From Chryseobacterium cucumeris (lineage in GTDB: Bacteria; Bacteroidota; Bacteroidia; Flavobacteriales; Weeksellaceae), in the NCBI RefSeq assembly GCF_016775705.1, contig NZ_CP068760.1, forward strand, positions 1,240,001-1,304,000: DNA of 64,000 nucleotides. The letters are read 5' to 3'. Below the pieces are notes generated by a model. It searched no databases and was not told the DNA's origin. It worked only from the letters and a program-made list of their open reading frames with translations. Below are positions 1-9,396 of this stretch, in pieces; position 1 is the stretch's first letter; the number at the start of each line of letters is the position of its first letter. The position numbers and the translations under genes were made by a program.

Positions 1-1060
1 CAGCAACGGCAATATTTACCGAAAGCTGAATGAAGATCATTACCCCGAGACTGAGCACGAGCAACGATCCGAAAAATGCCGGCATTTTACTGGCGATCAT
101 CACAATCCTGATCATCATAATCAGGTACAAACTGATCAGAAAAGCGGCTCCAATCACCCCATATTCTTCTACAATCACTGCGAAAATAAAGTCGGAGGCA
201 GATTGCGGAAGCATTTGTTTCAATGCACTTTTCCCTGGCCCCATTCCAGTAATTCCGCCGTGTACAATAGCTGCTTTGGCCTGCATTACCTGATAATTTT
301 TTGCTTTTACACTTTCATCATCTACATCTGCTGTTTTGGCTTTGCTTGATGTAAAGGTTTCAATACGGCTCATCCATGTGTGAACACGGTTTCCACCGAT
401 CATATTGGTATTTAAGGCAATCAATAAAAAGAACACAATGGCTACAAATGATGCGGAGATAAATCCTGCAATGTATTTCCAGTGAAGCTGTCCTATTATG
501 AGAACCACTACGGAAACCATTAAAATCATTAATGCCGTTGAACCGTTATCTTTGGCTACCAATACAAAAACAAGCAGGATAGGCCCGAAAATATACATGA
601 TATTCTCTATCGGAAGCCTTTCCCTGGTGATCTTTTTGGTCAGATACCTGCACAGATAGATGATCAGCATTAAAAAGGCAAATGATGAAGGCTGGAAAGA
701 GATTGGTGTTCCCGGAATTTTCAGCCATCTGGAAGCACTTGCTCCATCAATGGTTTGTCCGGTAAACATGGTGACAATCAACAGAATAATCATCAGGCCG
801 AGCAGGATACTGCTGAGCTTTCCGATGTATTCATATTTTATAGTTCCTACCAGTCTCATAATGGCTAGTCCCAGAACTACAAAGAACATATGTTTGATAA
901 CGTGGCCTGTTGTGGTCCCGTTATTGACAATGTATTCGAGATTTGAACTTGCAGAGTATACCGGGAAAATAGAGAAAATGGAGATCACAAGGATGACCAT
1001 CCAAAGTACTTTATCGCCCTTTAGAAATTCAAATCTGTTTTCTGTGTTCTGTTCGTCCAT
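1..1060 (-). CDS. ftsW: FtsW/RodA-family peptidoglycan glycosyltransferase, 3' end outside window
   Basis: About 353 codons are visible from ATG at 1060 down to the window edge with no stop, so the C-terminus is missing. Translation begins MDEQNTENRFEFLKGDK, followed by many hydrophobic helices and the SEDS-type stretches TIDGASASRW and FIFAVIVEEYG. SEDS proteins polymerise lipid II into glycan strands with a partner class B PBP, here presumably the FtsI just upstream. It lies 22 bases after murD in the dcw order, which favours FtsW over RodA. The leader between murD and this start is a phased heptamer repeat. Family call from motifs and context, high certainty. Confidence 0.93.
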   Translation of the reverse strand, partial: MDEQNTENRFEFLKGDKVLWMVILVISIFSIFPVYSASSNLEYIVNNGTTTGHVIKHMFFVVLGLAIMRLVGTIKYEYIGKLSSILLGLMIILLIVTMFTGQTIDGASASRWLKIPGTPISFQPSSFAFLMLIIYLCRYLTKKITRERLPIENIMYIFGPILLVFVLVAKDNGSTALMILMVSVVVLIIGQLHWKYIAGFISASFVAIVFFLLIALNTNMIGGNRVHTWMSRIETFTSSKAKTADVDDESVKAKNYQVMQAKAAIVHGGITGMGPGKSALKQMLPQSASDFIFAVIVEEYGVIGAAFLISLYLIMMIRIVMIASKMPAFFGSLLVLSLGVMIFIQLSVNIAVA

Positions 1061-1102
1061 ATTTAATGCTATTGGCTAATGGCTAATGGCCATTGGCATT
1101 TA
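1061..1102. repeat. Heptamer-phased repeat at murD/ftsW junction
   Basis: The dinucleotide GC recurs at 1068, 1075, 1082, 1089 and 1096, an exact 7-nt phase, in units of the form nnTGGCn. The array supplies the ftsW leader and also encodes the last residues (Asn-Ala-Asn-Gly-His) and stop of murD, so it has grown into the coding end. Confidence 0.75.
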
Positions 1103-2420
1103 ATACCTGTTCTTTAAACTGGCGTCCTCTGTCTTCATAGCTTTTGAACAAGTCAAAGCTTGCGCAGCACGGGGATAATAAGACCGTATCACCTTTTTTT
1201 GCCAGTGATTTTGAAATTCTCACGGCTTCTTCCATGCTTGAAGTATCATAAATAAGCTCTTTTTTATCTTTAAAGAAATCGATGATCTTCTTGTTATCTA
1301 TTCCAAGACAAACAATTGCCTTTACTTTTCTTTTGACTAAATCTTCAATTTCGGTATAGTCATTTCCTTTATCTAATCCACCAACAATCCATACGGTTGG
1401 CGTTTTCATGCTTTCTAAGGCATAGTAAGTTGCATTTACATTGGTTGCTTTACTGTCGTTGATGTATTTTACGTTATCAATTTCAGTAACGAACTCTAAT
1501 CTGTGCTCTACGGCCTGGAAGGTCATCAATGAATGTCTGATGCTTTCATTGTTGATTTTTAATATCTTACCGGCAATAGATGCTGCCAGGCTGTTAGCTA
1601 CATTGTGATTTCCCAGCAGAGACAATTCATCAACTTTCATTGCGAATTCGTCTTTCATTTTTACCACAATTTCATCATCATTCACAAAACCTCCTTCCGT
1701 TAATTTCTCTTTGGTTGAGAAAGGAATCATTTTCGCCTTTATTTCAAGCTTTTCAAGAAGATTTTTACTCATTTCATCGTCCTTGTTGTAGATGAAGAAG
1801 TTATCATTCTCCTGATTTTCTGTGATTCGGAATTTGGCCAATGCATATTCTTCATAATTGTAGTTGTACTGATCCAGGTGATCCTGAGACAGATTCAACA
1901 ATAAAGAGATATAAGGTCTGAAATTCTGAATATCATCCAGCTGGAAAGAGCTCACTTCCAATACATAGTATTCATGGTTTTCATCCGCCACCTGCTTCGC
2001 AAAGCTGTATCCGATATTTCCTCCTAAACCTACATTCAATCCGTCATTTTTCAGGATGTAGTAGATCAGTGAAGTTGTGGTTGTTTTTCCGTTGCTTCCG
2101 GTAATGGCAATGATCTTTGCATCTGTAAATTCTGAAGCAAATTCAATTTCAGAGGAAAGTCTGATTCCTTTTTCATGAATTCTATTGATGATATCAGCCT
2201 TTTTCGGAATTCCCGGGCTTTTTACGATCCAGTCAGCATTTAAAATCCTTTCTTCATCGTGGTTTCCTTCTTCAAATTCAATTTCATTTTCGGTAAGAAA
2301 CTGCTTATAGTTATCCTTAATGGCTCCTTTATCTGAAAGAAATACTTCCAGACCTTTCTTTTTAGCCAGATAAGCAGCTCCGCATCCGCTTTCTCCACCT
2401 CCTAAAACAACTATTTTCAT
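1083..2420 (-). CDS. murD: UDP-N-acetylmuramoylalanine--D-glutamate ligase
   Basis: 445 residues, the usual MurD length. It adds D-glutamate to UDP-MurNAc-L-Ala in the cytoplasm. The N-terminal nucleotide-binding fold starts with VVLGGGESGCG (about 4-14). The Mur ligase ATP loop ITGSNGKTTTT is at about 106-116, and the central and C-terminal Mur ligase domains follow, with the conserved HRLEFV segment. ATG start at 2420. It sits between mraY and ftsW in the dcw operon. The C-terminal tail LNANGH is encoded by a repeat spacer, so it is probably dispensable. Confidence 0.97.
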   Translation of the reverse strand: MKIVVLGGGESGCGAAYLAKKKGLEVFLSDKGAIKDNYKQFLTENEIEFEEGNHDEERILNADWIVKSPGIPKKADIINRIHEKGIRLSSEIEFASEFTDAKIIAITGSNGKTTTTSLIYYILKNDGLNVGLGGNIGYSFAKQVADENHEYYVLEVSSFQLDDIQNFRPYISLLLNLSQDHLDQYNYNYEEYALAKFRITENQENDNFFIYNKDDEMSKNLLEKLEIKAKMIPFSTKEKLTEGGFVNDDEIVVKMKDEFAMKVDELSLLGNHNVANSLAASIAGKILKINNESIRHSLMTFQAVEHRLEFVTEIDNVKYINDSKATNVNATYYALESMKTPTVWIVGGLDKGNDYTEIEDLVKRKVKAIVCLGIDNKKIIDFFKDKKELIYDTSSMEEAVRISKSLAKKGDTVLLSPCCASFDLFKSYEDRGRQFKEQVLNANGH

Positions 2421-2426
2421 ATTATA

Positions 2427-2478
2427 AAAGCTTTATGCTATAGGCTTTAAGCTTTAGGCTTATTGCTTACAGCTTTTA
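2427..2478. repeat. Heptamer-phased repeat in murD leader
   Basis: GC dinucleotides fall at 2430, 2437, 2444, 2451, 2458, 2465 and 2472, exactly 7 nt apart seven times. On the minus strand the unit is close to TAAAGCn. It fills the spacer between the mraY stop (2483) and the murD ATG (2420). Confidence 0.85.
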
Positions 2479-2482
2479 TTTT

Positions 2483-3724
2483 TTATCTCATTTTTAATGT
2501 GATCAGACATACAATGGCCAATATTACTCCGATGATAATCATTCGGTTCACGATTTTACTCTCGTGGAAACCTTCTTTCTGATAATGATGGTGTAATGGT
2601 GACATTTTGAAGAGTCTGTTGTTTTGGGCATATTCCAGCCCGTATTTTCTTTTTCTGTATTTGAAAACAACTACCTGAAGCATTACAGAGAGGTTTTCAA
2701 TTAAGAAGATTCCGCATAATACAGGAATCAGCAATTCTTTTCTTAAAATAATGGCTAAAACAGCAATTACGCCTCCCAGCATTAAGCTTCCGGTATCTCC
2801 CATGAAAACCTGCGCAGGATAAGTGTTGTACCAGAAGAATCCAATTACAGCACCTACCATTGCGACTGCAAAAATGGTGGTTTCTCCCATGTTGGGAAGG
2901 AACATGATATTGAGATAGTCTGCAAAGATGATGTTCCCGGAAAGGTACGCGAAAAGAGCCAGCGTGAGCAGTATAATAGCACTTGTTCCTGCTGCAAGAC
3001 CATCAATTCCGTCGGTGATGTTAGCTCCATTGGAAACGGCTGTTACAATGAAGATTACAATGGGAATAAAGACAATCCATGCCCACTCATGGGCATCTTT
3101 ATCATTCATCCAGAATAAAATTCCACTATAATCGAATTCATTATTTTTGGCAAAAGGAACAGTGGAAACGGTAATTTTTTCTGTAGGCATAAAGTTTTGC
3201 TCTACATTGTTCCTGTTCACTACTTTAGCATCTGCATATTTTCTTTTAACGGTAATATCCGGGTGGAAATACATTGTAATTCCGACAATTAGCCCTAATC
3301 CGACCTGACCAACAATTTTGAATTTACCACTTAAACCGTCTTTATTTTTTTTAATTTTCTTTAAGTAATCATCAAGGAAACCAATAGCACCCATCCAGAA
3401 CATAGAAACCAACAACAGCACAATGTACACATTGGTAATTCTTGTAAACAGCAATACCGGAATGATGGTTGCCAAAATAATAATAAGCCCTCCCATGGTA
3501 GGAGTTCCTTCTTTTTGTTTCTGCCCATCCAATCCCAGATCACGCACCAATTCTCCCATTTGTTTAGTTCTCAGGTAATTGATTACTCTTTTTCCGTAGA
3601 CAAGAGCAATAATCAATGAGAACAGTACAGCCATTCCGGCACGGAAGGAAATGTATTTTAACATTCCTAATCCCGGAACGTGAATTCCATGGTTGGTTAG
3701 ATATTCGTATAGATAGTATAGCAT
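2483..3724 (-). CDS. mraY: Phospho-N-acetylmuramoyl-pentapeptide transferase
   Basis: Makes lipid I from UDP-MurNAc-pentapeptide and undecaprenyl phosphate at the inner membrane. I place the start at ATG 3724, giving 413 residues; the longer frame to 3775 uses TTG and translates a repeat spacer. Family motifs are present: [10 protein letters not shown], the DDYLKK aspartate pair, [24 protein letters not shown] and the histidine motif [12 protein letters not shown]. About ten membrane segments are visible. A soluble loop near residues 150-210 is longer than in proteobacterial MraY, as I recall for Bacteroidota. Third gene from the left in the dcw operon. Confidence 0.97.
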   Translation of the reverse strand: MLYYLYEYLTNHGIHVPGLGMLKYISFRAGMAVLFSLIIALVYGKRVINYLRTKQMGELVRDLGLDGQKQKEGTPTMGGLIIILATIIPVLLFTRITNVYIVLLLVSMFWMGAIGFLDDYLKKIKKNKDGLSGKFKIVGQVGLGLIVGITMYFHPDITVKRKYADAKVVNRNNVEQNFMPTEKITVSTVPFAKNNEFDYSGILFWMNDKDAHEWAWIVFIPIVIFIVTAVSNGANITDGIDGLAAGTSAIILLTLALFAYLSGNIIFADYLNIMFLPNMGETTIFAVAMVGAVIGFFWYNTYPAQVFMGDTGSLMLGGVIAVLAIILRKELLIPVLCGIFLIENLSVMLQVVVFKYRKRKYGLEYAQNNRLFKMSPLHHHYQKEGFHESKIVNRMIIIGVILAIVCLITLKMR

Positions 3725-3790
3725 AGTTTCAATTGTTAATAAATGATCATTGATAATTGATGAATGATTGAACAATTATTCTTTCAGTTA
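3725..3790. repeat. Heptamer-phased spacer before mraY
   Basis: TGA recurs at 3744, 3751, 3758 and 3765 (plus strand), a 7-nt phase with units such as ATCAnTn on the minus strand. It fills the murE-mraY junction and is AT-rich, unlike the GC-centred arrays at 1.07 and 2.45 kb. Confidence 0.6.
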
Positions 3791-3801
3791 TCATTTGTAA
3801 T

Positions 3802-5262
3802 TTATTTGCTCATTAATTTCCAAAGCTCATTAATTACTTCTTTGTCGTCAAAATGATGTTTCACACCATTGATCTCCTGATAGTTTTCGTGGCCTTTTCC
3901 GGCAACTAAAACGATATCTTTAGGTTCTGCAAACTTGATGGCCATTTTTATGGCTTCTTTTCTGTCCGGAATTGAAGTGTATTTGCTGAAGTTCTGTGGT
4001 TCAACGCCTGCTTCAATTTCTTTGATGATCTGTGCAGGATCTTCTGTTCTCGGATTGTCTGAAGTGATGATTGCCAGGGTTGATTTTTTAGTGGCAATAT
4101 TTCCCATTTCAGGTCTTTTGGAGTGATCTCTGTCTCCTCCGCAGCCGAATACGGTGATTAATCTTTCGTTTTTGGTTCTGATATCGTTGATGCTGTCCAG
4201 AATGTTTTCCAAAGCATCCGGAGTGTGTGCATAATCTACGATAAAGAAAATTCCCCCATCGGATTTGAAGGTTTCAAATCTTCCGGAAACCCTTTTTAAT
4301 TTGCTGATAGCCTGAAGAATTTCGTCCTGCTCAAATCCTAGTTCAGCAGCAATTCCGAAGACAAGCAGTAAATTATATACATTAAATTTCCCGGTCAGTG
4401 TCGTCCAGAATTCTTTTCCGTTGAAGTTCAACAGCATTCCGTTGAAATCCACTTCCAATAATTTTCCGTGATAGTCTGCCGTGGTTTTCAAAGCGTAAGA
4501 CTTCTTTTTAGCCTTGGTGTTCTGAAGCATGACATTCCCGTTTTTGTCATCCACATTGGTGATGGCAATGGCGGTATCTTCTAATTGATCGAAGAATCTT
4601 TTCTTTGTTTTTAAATATTCTTCGAACGTTTTATGATAATCTAAATGATCATGAGTAAGGTTGGTGAAGCCCGCTATTTTGAAGTGTAATCCTTCAATTC
4701 TGTTTTGGGAAATTCCATGTGAGCTTACTTCCATGAAAGCAAATTCACATCCTTTTTCTACGGCTTCAGCTAAAATCCTGTTGATGGTAATCACGTCAGG
4801 TGTAGTGTGGGTAGCCGGTATAATTTCTTCACCAATTCTGATTTCAACAGTAGAAAGTAACGCAGCAGGATAACCCAGGTTTTTAAAAACATCAAAAAGA
4901 AGGGTCGAAACGGATGTTTTTCCGTTAGTTCCTGTAACTCCTATCAGTTTTAATTTCTGAGAAGGATTTCCATAGAAGTTTGAAGCAAGATGACCAAGGG
5001 TTTTAGAAGAATCTTTTACCTGAACATAGGTTACATTTTCCACCAATGTTTCAGGGAGTTCTTCGCAAACAATTGCGGAAGCTCCTTTTTCAATAGCAGA
5101 GGCAATGAATGAATGCCCATCCACCACTGTTCCTCTCATGGCAATATAAAGAGAGTCTTCTGTAACCTTTCTGCTGTCGATCACCAATTCAGTTACCTCA
5201 CGGTTGCTATCGCCGTGGATTTCCATTACTGGGATTCTGTTTACTAATTCTGTTATAATCAT
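3802..5262 (-). CDS. murE: UDP-N-acetylmuramoyl-tripeptide synthetase (MurE ligase)
   Basis: 486 residues from ATG 5262; a TTG three codons upstream (5271) overlaps a hairpin and is less likely. Adds the third residue of the stem peptide, usually meso-diaminopimelate in this group. The Mur ligase ATP loop VTGTNGKTSVST is near residue 109. A DNPRTEDP segment is visible; in MurE a DNPR motif contacts diaminopimelate, which supports that specificity. The C-terminal GKGHENYQ motif is also typical. Between ftsI and mraY in the dcw order. Confidence 0.97.
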   Translation of the reverse strand: MIITELVNRIPVMEIHGDSNREVTELVIDSRKVTEDSLYIAMRGTVVDGHSFIASAIEKGASAIVCEELPETLVENVTYVQVKDSSKTLGHLASNFYGNPSQKLKLIGVTGTNGKTSVSTLLFDVFKNLGYPAALLSTVEIRIGEEIIPATHTTPDVITINRILAEAVEKGCEFAFMEVSSHGISQNRIEGLHFKIAGFTNLTHDHLDYHKTFEEYLKTKKRFFDQLEDTAIAITNVDDKNGNVMLQNTKAKKKSYALKTTADYHGKLLEVDFNGMLLNFNGKEFWTTLTGKFNVYNLLLVFGIAAELGFEQDEILQAISKLKRVSGRFETFKSDGGIFFIVDYAHTPDALENILDSINDIRTKNERLITVFGCGGDRDHSKRPEMGNIATKKSTLAIITSDNPRTEDPAQIIKEIEAGVEPQNFSKYTSIPDRKEAIKMAIKFAEPKDIVLVAGKGHENYQEINGVKHHFDDKEVINELWKLMSK

Positions 5263-5269
5263 CTTTATC

Positions 5270-5313
5270 AATAAGGCTTTGCCTTATTTCGGTTTAAATG
5301 GTTCTTCCGAACC
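5270..5313. other. Two adjacent hairpins between ftsI and murE
   Basis: AATAAGGC and GCCTTATT (5270-5277, 5281-5288) form a perfect 8-bp stem with a 3-nt loop. GGTTC and GAACC (5300-5304, 5309-5313) form a second stem with loop TTCC. Neither is followed by a clear T-run, so these look like leader or mRNA-processing structures rather than terminators. Confidence 0.55.
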
Positions 5314-5319
5314 TCGTTT

Positions 5320-7311
5320 TTAATTTTGCAGAGATAAATAAATTCTCTGGTTTTTACTTATCGTGGTGCCTTCCAGAGGGAATTGTTCTTTGATTCTTCC
5401 TACTCCTTTATAATCGACACGGTAGCCTAAGTTTTCCAACTGCGGGATTACATTTTTTCCGATTAATCCTACCACATTAGGCATCTGTTTATCATTGACC
5501 GCTACTTTGACATTAGGCTCCACCATTTTGCTAAGGTTTACCTTTTTGTCTACAAGCATTTCTTTTTCAATATTCTGAGGCGTTTTCAGGAATGTTTTTC
5601 CTGCAATTTCCTTAAACACCGGCGCTGAAACGGAACCTCCATAAAATCCTTTTGCGGTATTGGGTTCACTGATCATGACATAGCATGTATATTTTGGGGC
5701 ATCAGCCGGATAGAATCCTGCAAATGATGCACGGTACTTCATTGGGCCAGGCAGCCAGTATTCAAATCTTGCGGTTCCTGTTTTTCCTGCCATTTTCAGG
5801 TTAGGAGTAAAGATGCTTCGTCCGGTTCCTTTTTCTACTGCTTTGGTTAATGCACTGGTCATCATTTTAATAGCTTTCTCCGAAGCCATTTTGTTTACCA
5901 TTACTTCAGGTTTTGCGCTGTACATCACTTTTCCGTCTTTCATGATTTTATCAATGAATAAGGGCTTAAGCATTTTTCCTCCGTTGGCAACTCCGTTGTA
6001 GAAGGTTGTCAGCTGCAGCAGGTTGATGTTGGAAGAATATCCGTAAGAAATAGAAGCCAGTGTTGCGGCATTCCATCTTTTATTTTGCGGTGTCACGATC
6101 TTCGGTTTTGTGATTCCCGGAAGCTCGATATCCATCTTATCGAATAATTTCCAACGTTTCAGGTGATCAAGAAAAATCTGTGGCTTTTCAGCATAATACT
6201 TTGTGATCAGTTTGGCTGTTCCTACGTTACTGGACTTCGCCAACACATCACTGATATCGTATGTTCCTCCTCCGTGGCCGTCAGAGATTCTCTGTTTTGC
6301 ATAGACCCAAACTCCGTTTCCTACGTTTACCGTTGTGTTTTCATCGATAAATCCATCGTCCATTGCTGCCAGAAGCGAAATGGTTTTAAAAGTAGATCCG
6401 GGCTCGATATTATCTTTCAGCGCGTAGTTGTAAGAGTCTTCGTATTCTCCTTCTTCTGTTCTTCTTAAATTAACAAGAGCACGTACTTTTCCGGTTTCCA
6501 CTTCCATGACAATTACGGTGCCGTGTTTGGCTTCGAAATTAATCAGCTGTTTCTCAAGGGCAGAGTGTGCAATGTCCTGAATTCTAAGATCTAAAGTCGT
6601 ATAAACATCCTCACCGTCTACCGGTTCCTGAACCTTCCAGAAGTCGATAGGTTTCCACTGGGAAGAATTGATTCTTTGTTCGAGTCTTTTGCCGTCTGTC
6701 CCGGTTAAATATTTTGAGAAAGCACCTTCCAGCCCGGATTTAAGTTCTCCGTTGTCCATACCGATGGTTCCGGCTCCGATTTCTGATGTTGCTAACTCTC
6801 TTTTATAGTTTCTGTCAACGATAAATCCTCCTTTATTTTTACCTTTTTTGAAGATTGGGAACTTTCGTATTCTGTCATATTGATCAAAATCAAGTCCTTT
6901 CACCAAAGTGTAATACTGGTTTTTCTTTTTCTTCTGCTCGTCAAACTTTTGTCTGAATTCACTTCTTGGTTTTCCGAACATTTTGCTCAGAGAATCAGTA
7001 AGCGCTCCGATGTTGTTGGAGTACACGGTATCTTTCATCGTCTTGAAGTCAAGATAGATGTCATATCTCATTACCGTGGTGGCAAGGATAGAGCCGTCAG
7101 AGGCAAAAAGGTTTCCGCGGGCCGCTTTTAAAGTAGCTTCACGATAGTTTTTATTAATGTAATCATCTTTTATTTCCTGGACATTGGTATTCTGAAGGAT
7201 GACAATCCTCGCCAAGAACATGACAAACACGCACAAAGCTACCACTGCAAAGAGGTAGCCCCATCGTAACGTTTTCTTACGTTTATTGTCGTATTCATTT
7301 TGCTTTTGCAT
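5320..7311 (-). CDS. ftsI: Class B penicillin-binding protein (FtsI/PBP3) with PASTA domain
   Basis: 663 residues. Septal transpeptidase that crosslinks peptidoglycan in the periplasm. One N-terminal membrane anchor (about 17-37), a PBP dimerisation domain, then the transpeptidase domain with SxxK at Ser306 (PGSTFKT), the SSN motif at about 360-362 and KTGTA at about 509-513. A C-terminal PASTA domain (about 603-663, MPNVVGLIGKNVI) is present, as in many Bacteroidota FtsI and unlike E. coli. ATG start at 7311, overlapping the ftsL end by 17 bases, which suggests translational coupling. Confidence 0.97.
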   Translation of the reverse strand: MQKQNEYDNKRKKTLRWGYLFAVVALCVFVMFLARIVILQNTNVQEIKDDYINKNYREATLKAARGNLFASDGSILATTVMRYDIYLDFKTMKDTVYSNNIGALTDSLSKMFGKPRSEFRQKFDEQKKKKNQYYTLVKGLDFDQYDRIRKFPIFKKGKNKGGFIVDRNYKRELATSEIGAGTIGMDNGELKSGLEGAFSKYLTGTDGKRLEQRINSSQWKPIDFWKVQEPVDGEDVYTTLDLRIQDIAHSALEKQLINFEAKHGTVIVMEVETGKVRALVNLRRTEEGEYEDSYNYALKDNIEPGSTFKTISLLAAMDDGFIDENTTVNVGNGVWVYAKQRISDGHGGGTYDISDVLAKSSNVGTAKLITKYYAEKPQIFLDHLKRWKLFDKMDIELPGITKPKIVTPQNKRWNAATLASISYGYSSNINLLQLTTFYNGVANGGKMLKPLFIDKIMKDGKVMYSAKPEVMVNKMASEKAIKMMTSALTKAVEKGTGRSIFTPNLKMAGKTGTARFEYWLPGPMKYRASFAGFYPADAPKYTCYVMISEPNTAKGFYGGSVSAPVFKEIAGKTFLKTPQNIEKEMLVDKKVNLSKMVEPNVKVAVNDKQMPNVVGLIGKNVIPQLENLGYRVDYKGVGRIKEQFPLEGTTISKNQRIYLSLQN

Positions 7312-7660
7312 CTGTACTATCCAGTTTTATTAGCAATTTGTGAGGGTGGTTTTCCAGGGTCATCAATGAATCCCGTGCAACCTCTTTCCCCAGCTCTGAT
7401 TCCATTTTTACTTTGATCAGCTTACTTTGGGCGTAAGCGTTTCGTGATTTGTATTCTTCCGTTTCTTCCTTTAAGGCGTTTACAATTTTTATTTTTTTAT
7501 TGACGAGATGGTTGGTATAAATCATTGCCATCATCAGAACAAACAAGAGGAGAAAATACTTGTAATGTATTTTGATCTCATCACGATTCAGAAAGTTTCC
7601 TTTTATAATGTCTATAAAAGTGAGTCTTTTCTGAGGGCGATTTGTTGTTCTTTTTGCCAA
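7295..7660 (-). CDS. ftsL: FtsL-like cell division protein
   Basis: 121 residues: a basic cytoplasmic N-terminus, one membrane helix (about 36-50, YFLLLFVLMMAMIY), then a likely coiled coil. Size, topology and position between rsmH and ftsI match FtsL, which bridges the divisome through FtsQ/FtsB-type partners. The start appears to be TTG at 7660: there is a TGA four codons upstream and no in-frame Met until the membrane helix. Sequence similarity in this family is low, so the name rests on topology and synteny. Confidence 0.88.
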   Translation of the reverse strand: MAKRTTNRPQKRLTFIDIIKGNFLNRDEIKIHYKYFLLLFVLMMAMIYTNHLVNKKIKIVNALKEETEEYKSRNAYAQSKLIKVKMESELGKEVARDSLMTLENHPHKLLIKLDSTDAKAK

Positions 7661-7671
7661 TTTATTATGTC

Positions 7672-7751
7672 AATTTGCTTCGCAGTGAATTTACTTCGTG
7701 TCAATAGTCAATTTTATTTTGCCAAATGATTCACGATTCACTCATTCACAT
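7672..7751. repeat. Short-period spacer repeat upstream of ftsL
   Basis: TCA-containing units recur at 7731, 7738 and 7746 and again at 7701 and 7708 (periods 7 and 8). On the minus strand it reads as repeated GTGAATn and ATTGACn words. Less regular than the other spacers. Confidence 0.45.
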
Positions 7752-8645
7752 TTATACTTTAATTCCCGTTCTCATCTTGGCACTTCTTGCTCTTGAGTTT
7801 TCTTCAATCTCCTTTTCATCAGGAATGATCGCTTTACTCTTGATCAGTTCAAATGCCTTTTTATAATTTCCGTAGATATCTCTTTCCGGTTCTCCTTCGA
7901 ACATTCCGTTTTTCAAAAATCTCTTTACCAGACGGTCTTCCAGAGAGTGGTAAGAAATAACCACTAATCTTCCTTCCGGTTTCAACACATTAAAAGCCTG
8001 AACCAACATTTCTTTCAATACTTCAAGCTCCTGGTTGACTTCAATTCTTACTGCCTGGAAGAGCTGGGCATAGAACTTATTCACTTTGTGAGGCGGAATG
8101 TAGCTGAACAATTTTTTCAGATCTTCCGTGGTTTCTATACTTTTTGTTTTTCTGTGGTGAACAATCTCTCTCGCCAGCTTTCTTGCTTCTCTCAATTCTC
8201 CGTAGTGATAAAAAATGTCTGCAAGTTCTTCTTCCTCATATTCATTAATCACTCTTTTGGCATCAAGATTCTGCATCACATTCATTCTCATATCCAAAGG
8301 AGCATTGCTTCTTGTGGAGAAACCCCTGTCTGCTTCATCAAACTGATGCGAAGACACGCCTAAGTCTGCCAAAACACCATCCACCTGTGAGATGCCATAC
8401 ATCAGCAAAGAGTTTTCCAAAAATCTGAAATTCTGATTCACTAATGTAAACCTTGGGTCATCAATTGTATTTTTAAGTGCATCCAGATCCTGATCAAAGC
8501 TGAACAATCTCCCTTTATCGGAAAGTCTGCTCAGGATTTCTCTTGAGTGGCCTCCGCCTCCAAAGGTGCAGTCCACATATATTCCGTCAGGATTCGTCAC
8601 CAAATCATCAACACTCTGCTTCAACAAAACGGGGTTATGATACAT
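7752..8645 (-). CDS. rsmH: 16S rRNA (cytosine(1402)-N(4))-methyltransferase
   Basis: 297 residues, typical RsmH/MraW length. SAM-dependent methylation of C1402 in the small ribosomal subunit. The N-terminus HNPVLLKQSVDDL, the SAM-binding DCTFGGGGHS motif near residue 25, LADLGVSSHQFD and ISYHSLEDRLVKRF are family signatures. ATG at 8645. Second gene of the dcw operon, 50 bases after mraZ. Confidence 0.97.
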   Translation of the reverse strand: MYHNPVLLKQSVDDLVTNPDGIYVDCTFGGGGHSREILSRLSDKGRLFSFDQDLDALKNTIDDPRFTLVNQNFRFLENSLLMYGISQVDGVLADLGVSSHQFDEADRGFSTRSNAPLDMRMNVMQNLDAKRVINEYEEEELADIFYHYGELREARKLAREIVHHRKTKSIETTEDLKKLFSYIPPHKVNKFYAQLFQAVRIEVNQELEVLKEMLVQAFNVLKPEGRLVVISYHSLEDRLVKRFLKNGMFEGEPERDIYGNYKKAFELIKSKAIIPDEKEIEENSRARSAKMRTGIKV

Positions 8646-8695
8646 GCTTAATTGTGTTTTTTATTTACTACTAATCAATTAATAACCTACTGCTA

Positions 8696-9154
8696 TTATT
8701 CTTCATCGAAAGAGCCCATCACATCTTCGGCAAGGCTTGCAAAATCAGCTTCGTTGGTGGCAATTACCTTTTCATAGGCTTCTTTATCCCAAATCTCAAA
8801 GAGTTCTCCTGCACTGGTGATCACAATATCTTTCTGAAGATTTGCGAAAACCGTCAGGTCTTTCGAGATCTGTAATCGTCCTGCATTATCCAACTCTACT
8901 GTTTTTACTCCTGCCGTAAACATTCGTATGAAATCAGCATTCTTTTTTATGAATCTGTTCAGTTTATTAATTTTACCCATCAGTTTGTCCCATGCATTCA
9001 TAGGATAAACTTCCAGACAAGGTTGGAACACAGATCTTTTGACTACAAACGCCTTATCGTCGAAGTTTTCCATCTGTTTGATTAAAGATGAAGGAACTTT
9101 TAAGCGGCCTTTGTCGTCAATTTTACACTCATATGTCCCAATGAAATTTTTCAT
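8696..9154 (-). CDS. mraZ: Transcriptional regulator MraZ
   Basis: 152 residues from ATG 9154, giving the family N-terminus MKNFIGTYECKIDDKGRL. The longer frame to 9193 begins with a GTG inside the operator, so I reject it. Two SpoVT/AbrB-like DNA-binding halves are visible (DDKGRLKVPSSL and DNAGRLQISKDL). MraZ forms a ring and represses its own dcw operon by binding tandem TGGG repeats, which are present just upstream. First gene of the cluster. Confidence 0.95.
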   Translation of the reverse strand: MKNFIGTYECKIDDKGRLKVPSSLIKQMENFDDKAFVVKRSVFQPCLEVYPMNAWDKLMGKINKLNRFIKKNADFIRMFTAGVKTVELDNAGRLQISKDLTVFANLQKDIVITSAGELFEIWDKEAYEKVIATNEADFASLAEDVMGSFDEE

Positions 9155-9160
9155 TTGGGA

Positions 9161-9168
9161 CAAATTTA
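9161..9168 (-). promoter_or_regulatory. Candidate -7 element of the mraZ promoter
   Basis: The minus strand reads TAAATTTG, a full match to the Bacteroidota -7 consensus TAnnTTTG, immediately after the MraZ box. The implied start of transcription is only about 3 nt before the mraZ ATG. No clean TTG lies at the usual 17-19 nt spacing. Confidence 0.5.
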
Positions 9169-9188
9169 TATAATAATTTCCAAAATTT

Positions 9189-9208
9189 CCCACTTTTTCC
9201 CACTTTTT
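9189..9208 (-). promoter_or_regulatory. MraZ box: two tandem 10-bp repeats
   Basis: On the minus strand AAAAAGTGGG occurs twice head to tail (9208-9199 and 9198-9189), giving GTGGG cores 10 bp apart on the same helical face. This is the known layout of MraZ operators (tandem TGGG-type boxes). It ends 35 bases before the mraZ ATG. Confidence 0.85.
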
Positions 9209-9396
9209 GACTCAATGTTAATAAGTTTTATTAAAGATTGAATTTCAATAATGTAAAATACTGATATGAAGAGACTTGTTGAAAGTGTTATTTAAGCCAT
9301 AATAAAGAGGTTCTGAAAAAAAAAGTTAAAAAGGAGAATATTATATTATTTTTATCTTAAATTAGGATTATCAAAATTTTTTTGAGGTTTAATTTG

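Noticed and set aside
30..293. 87-codon plus-strand ORF at the left edge
   Set aside because: Antisense shadow of ftsW, whose minus-strand frame is open with membrane helices and SEDS motifs.
3725..3775. Upstream TTG start for mraY
   Set aside because: The extra residues come from the repeat spacer; ATG 3724 begins the first membrane region.
9193..9193. Upstream GTG as mraZ start
   Set aside because: It lies inside the MraZ box and adds residues absent from the family; ATG 9154 gives the standard N-terminus.
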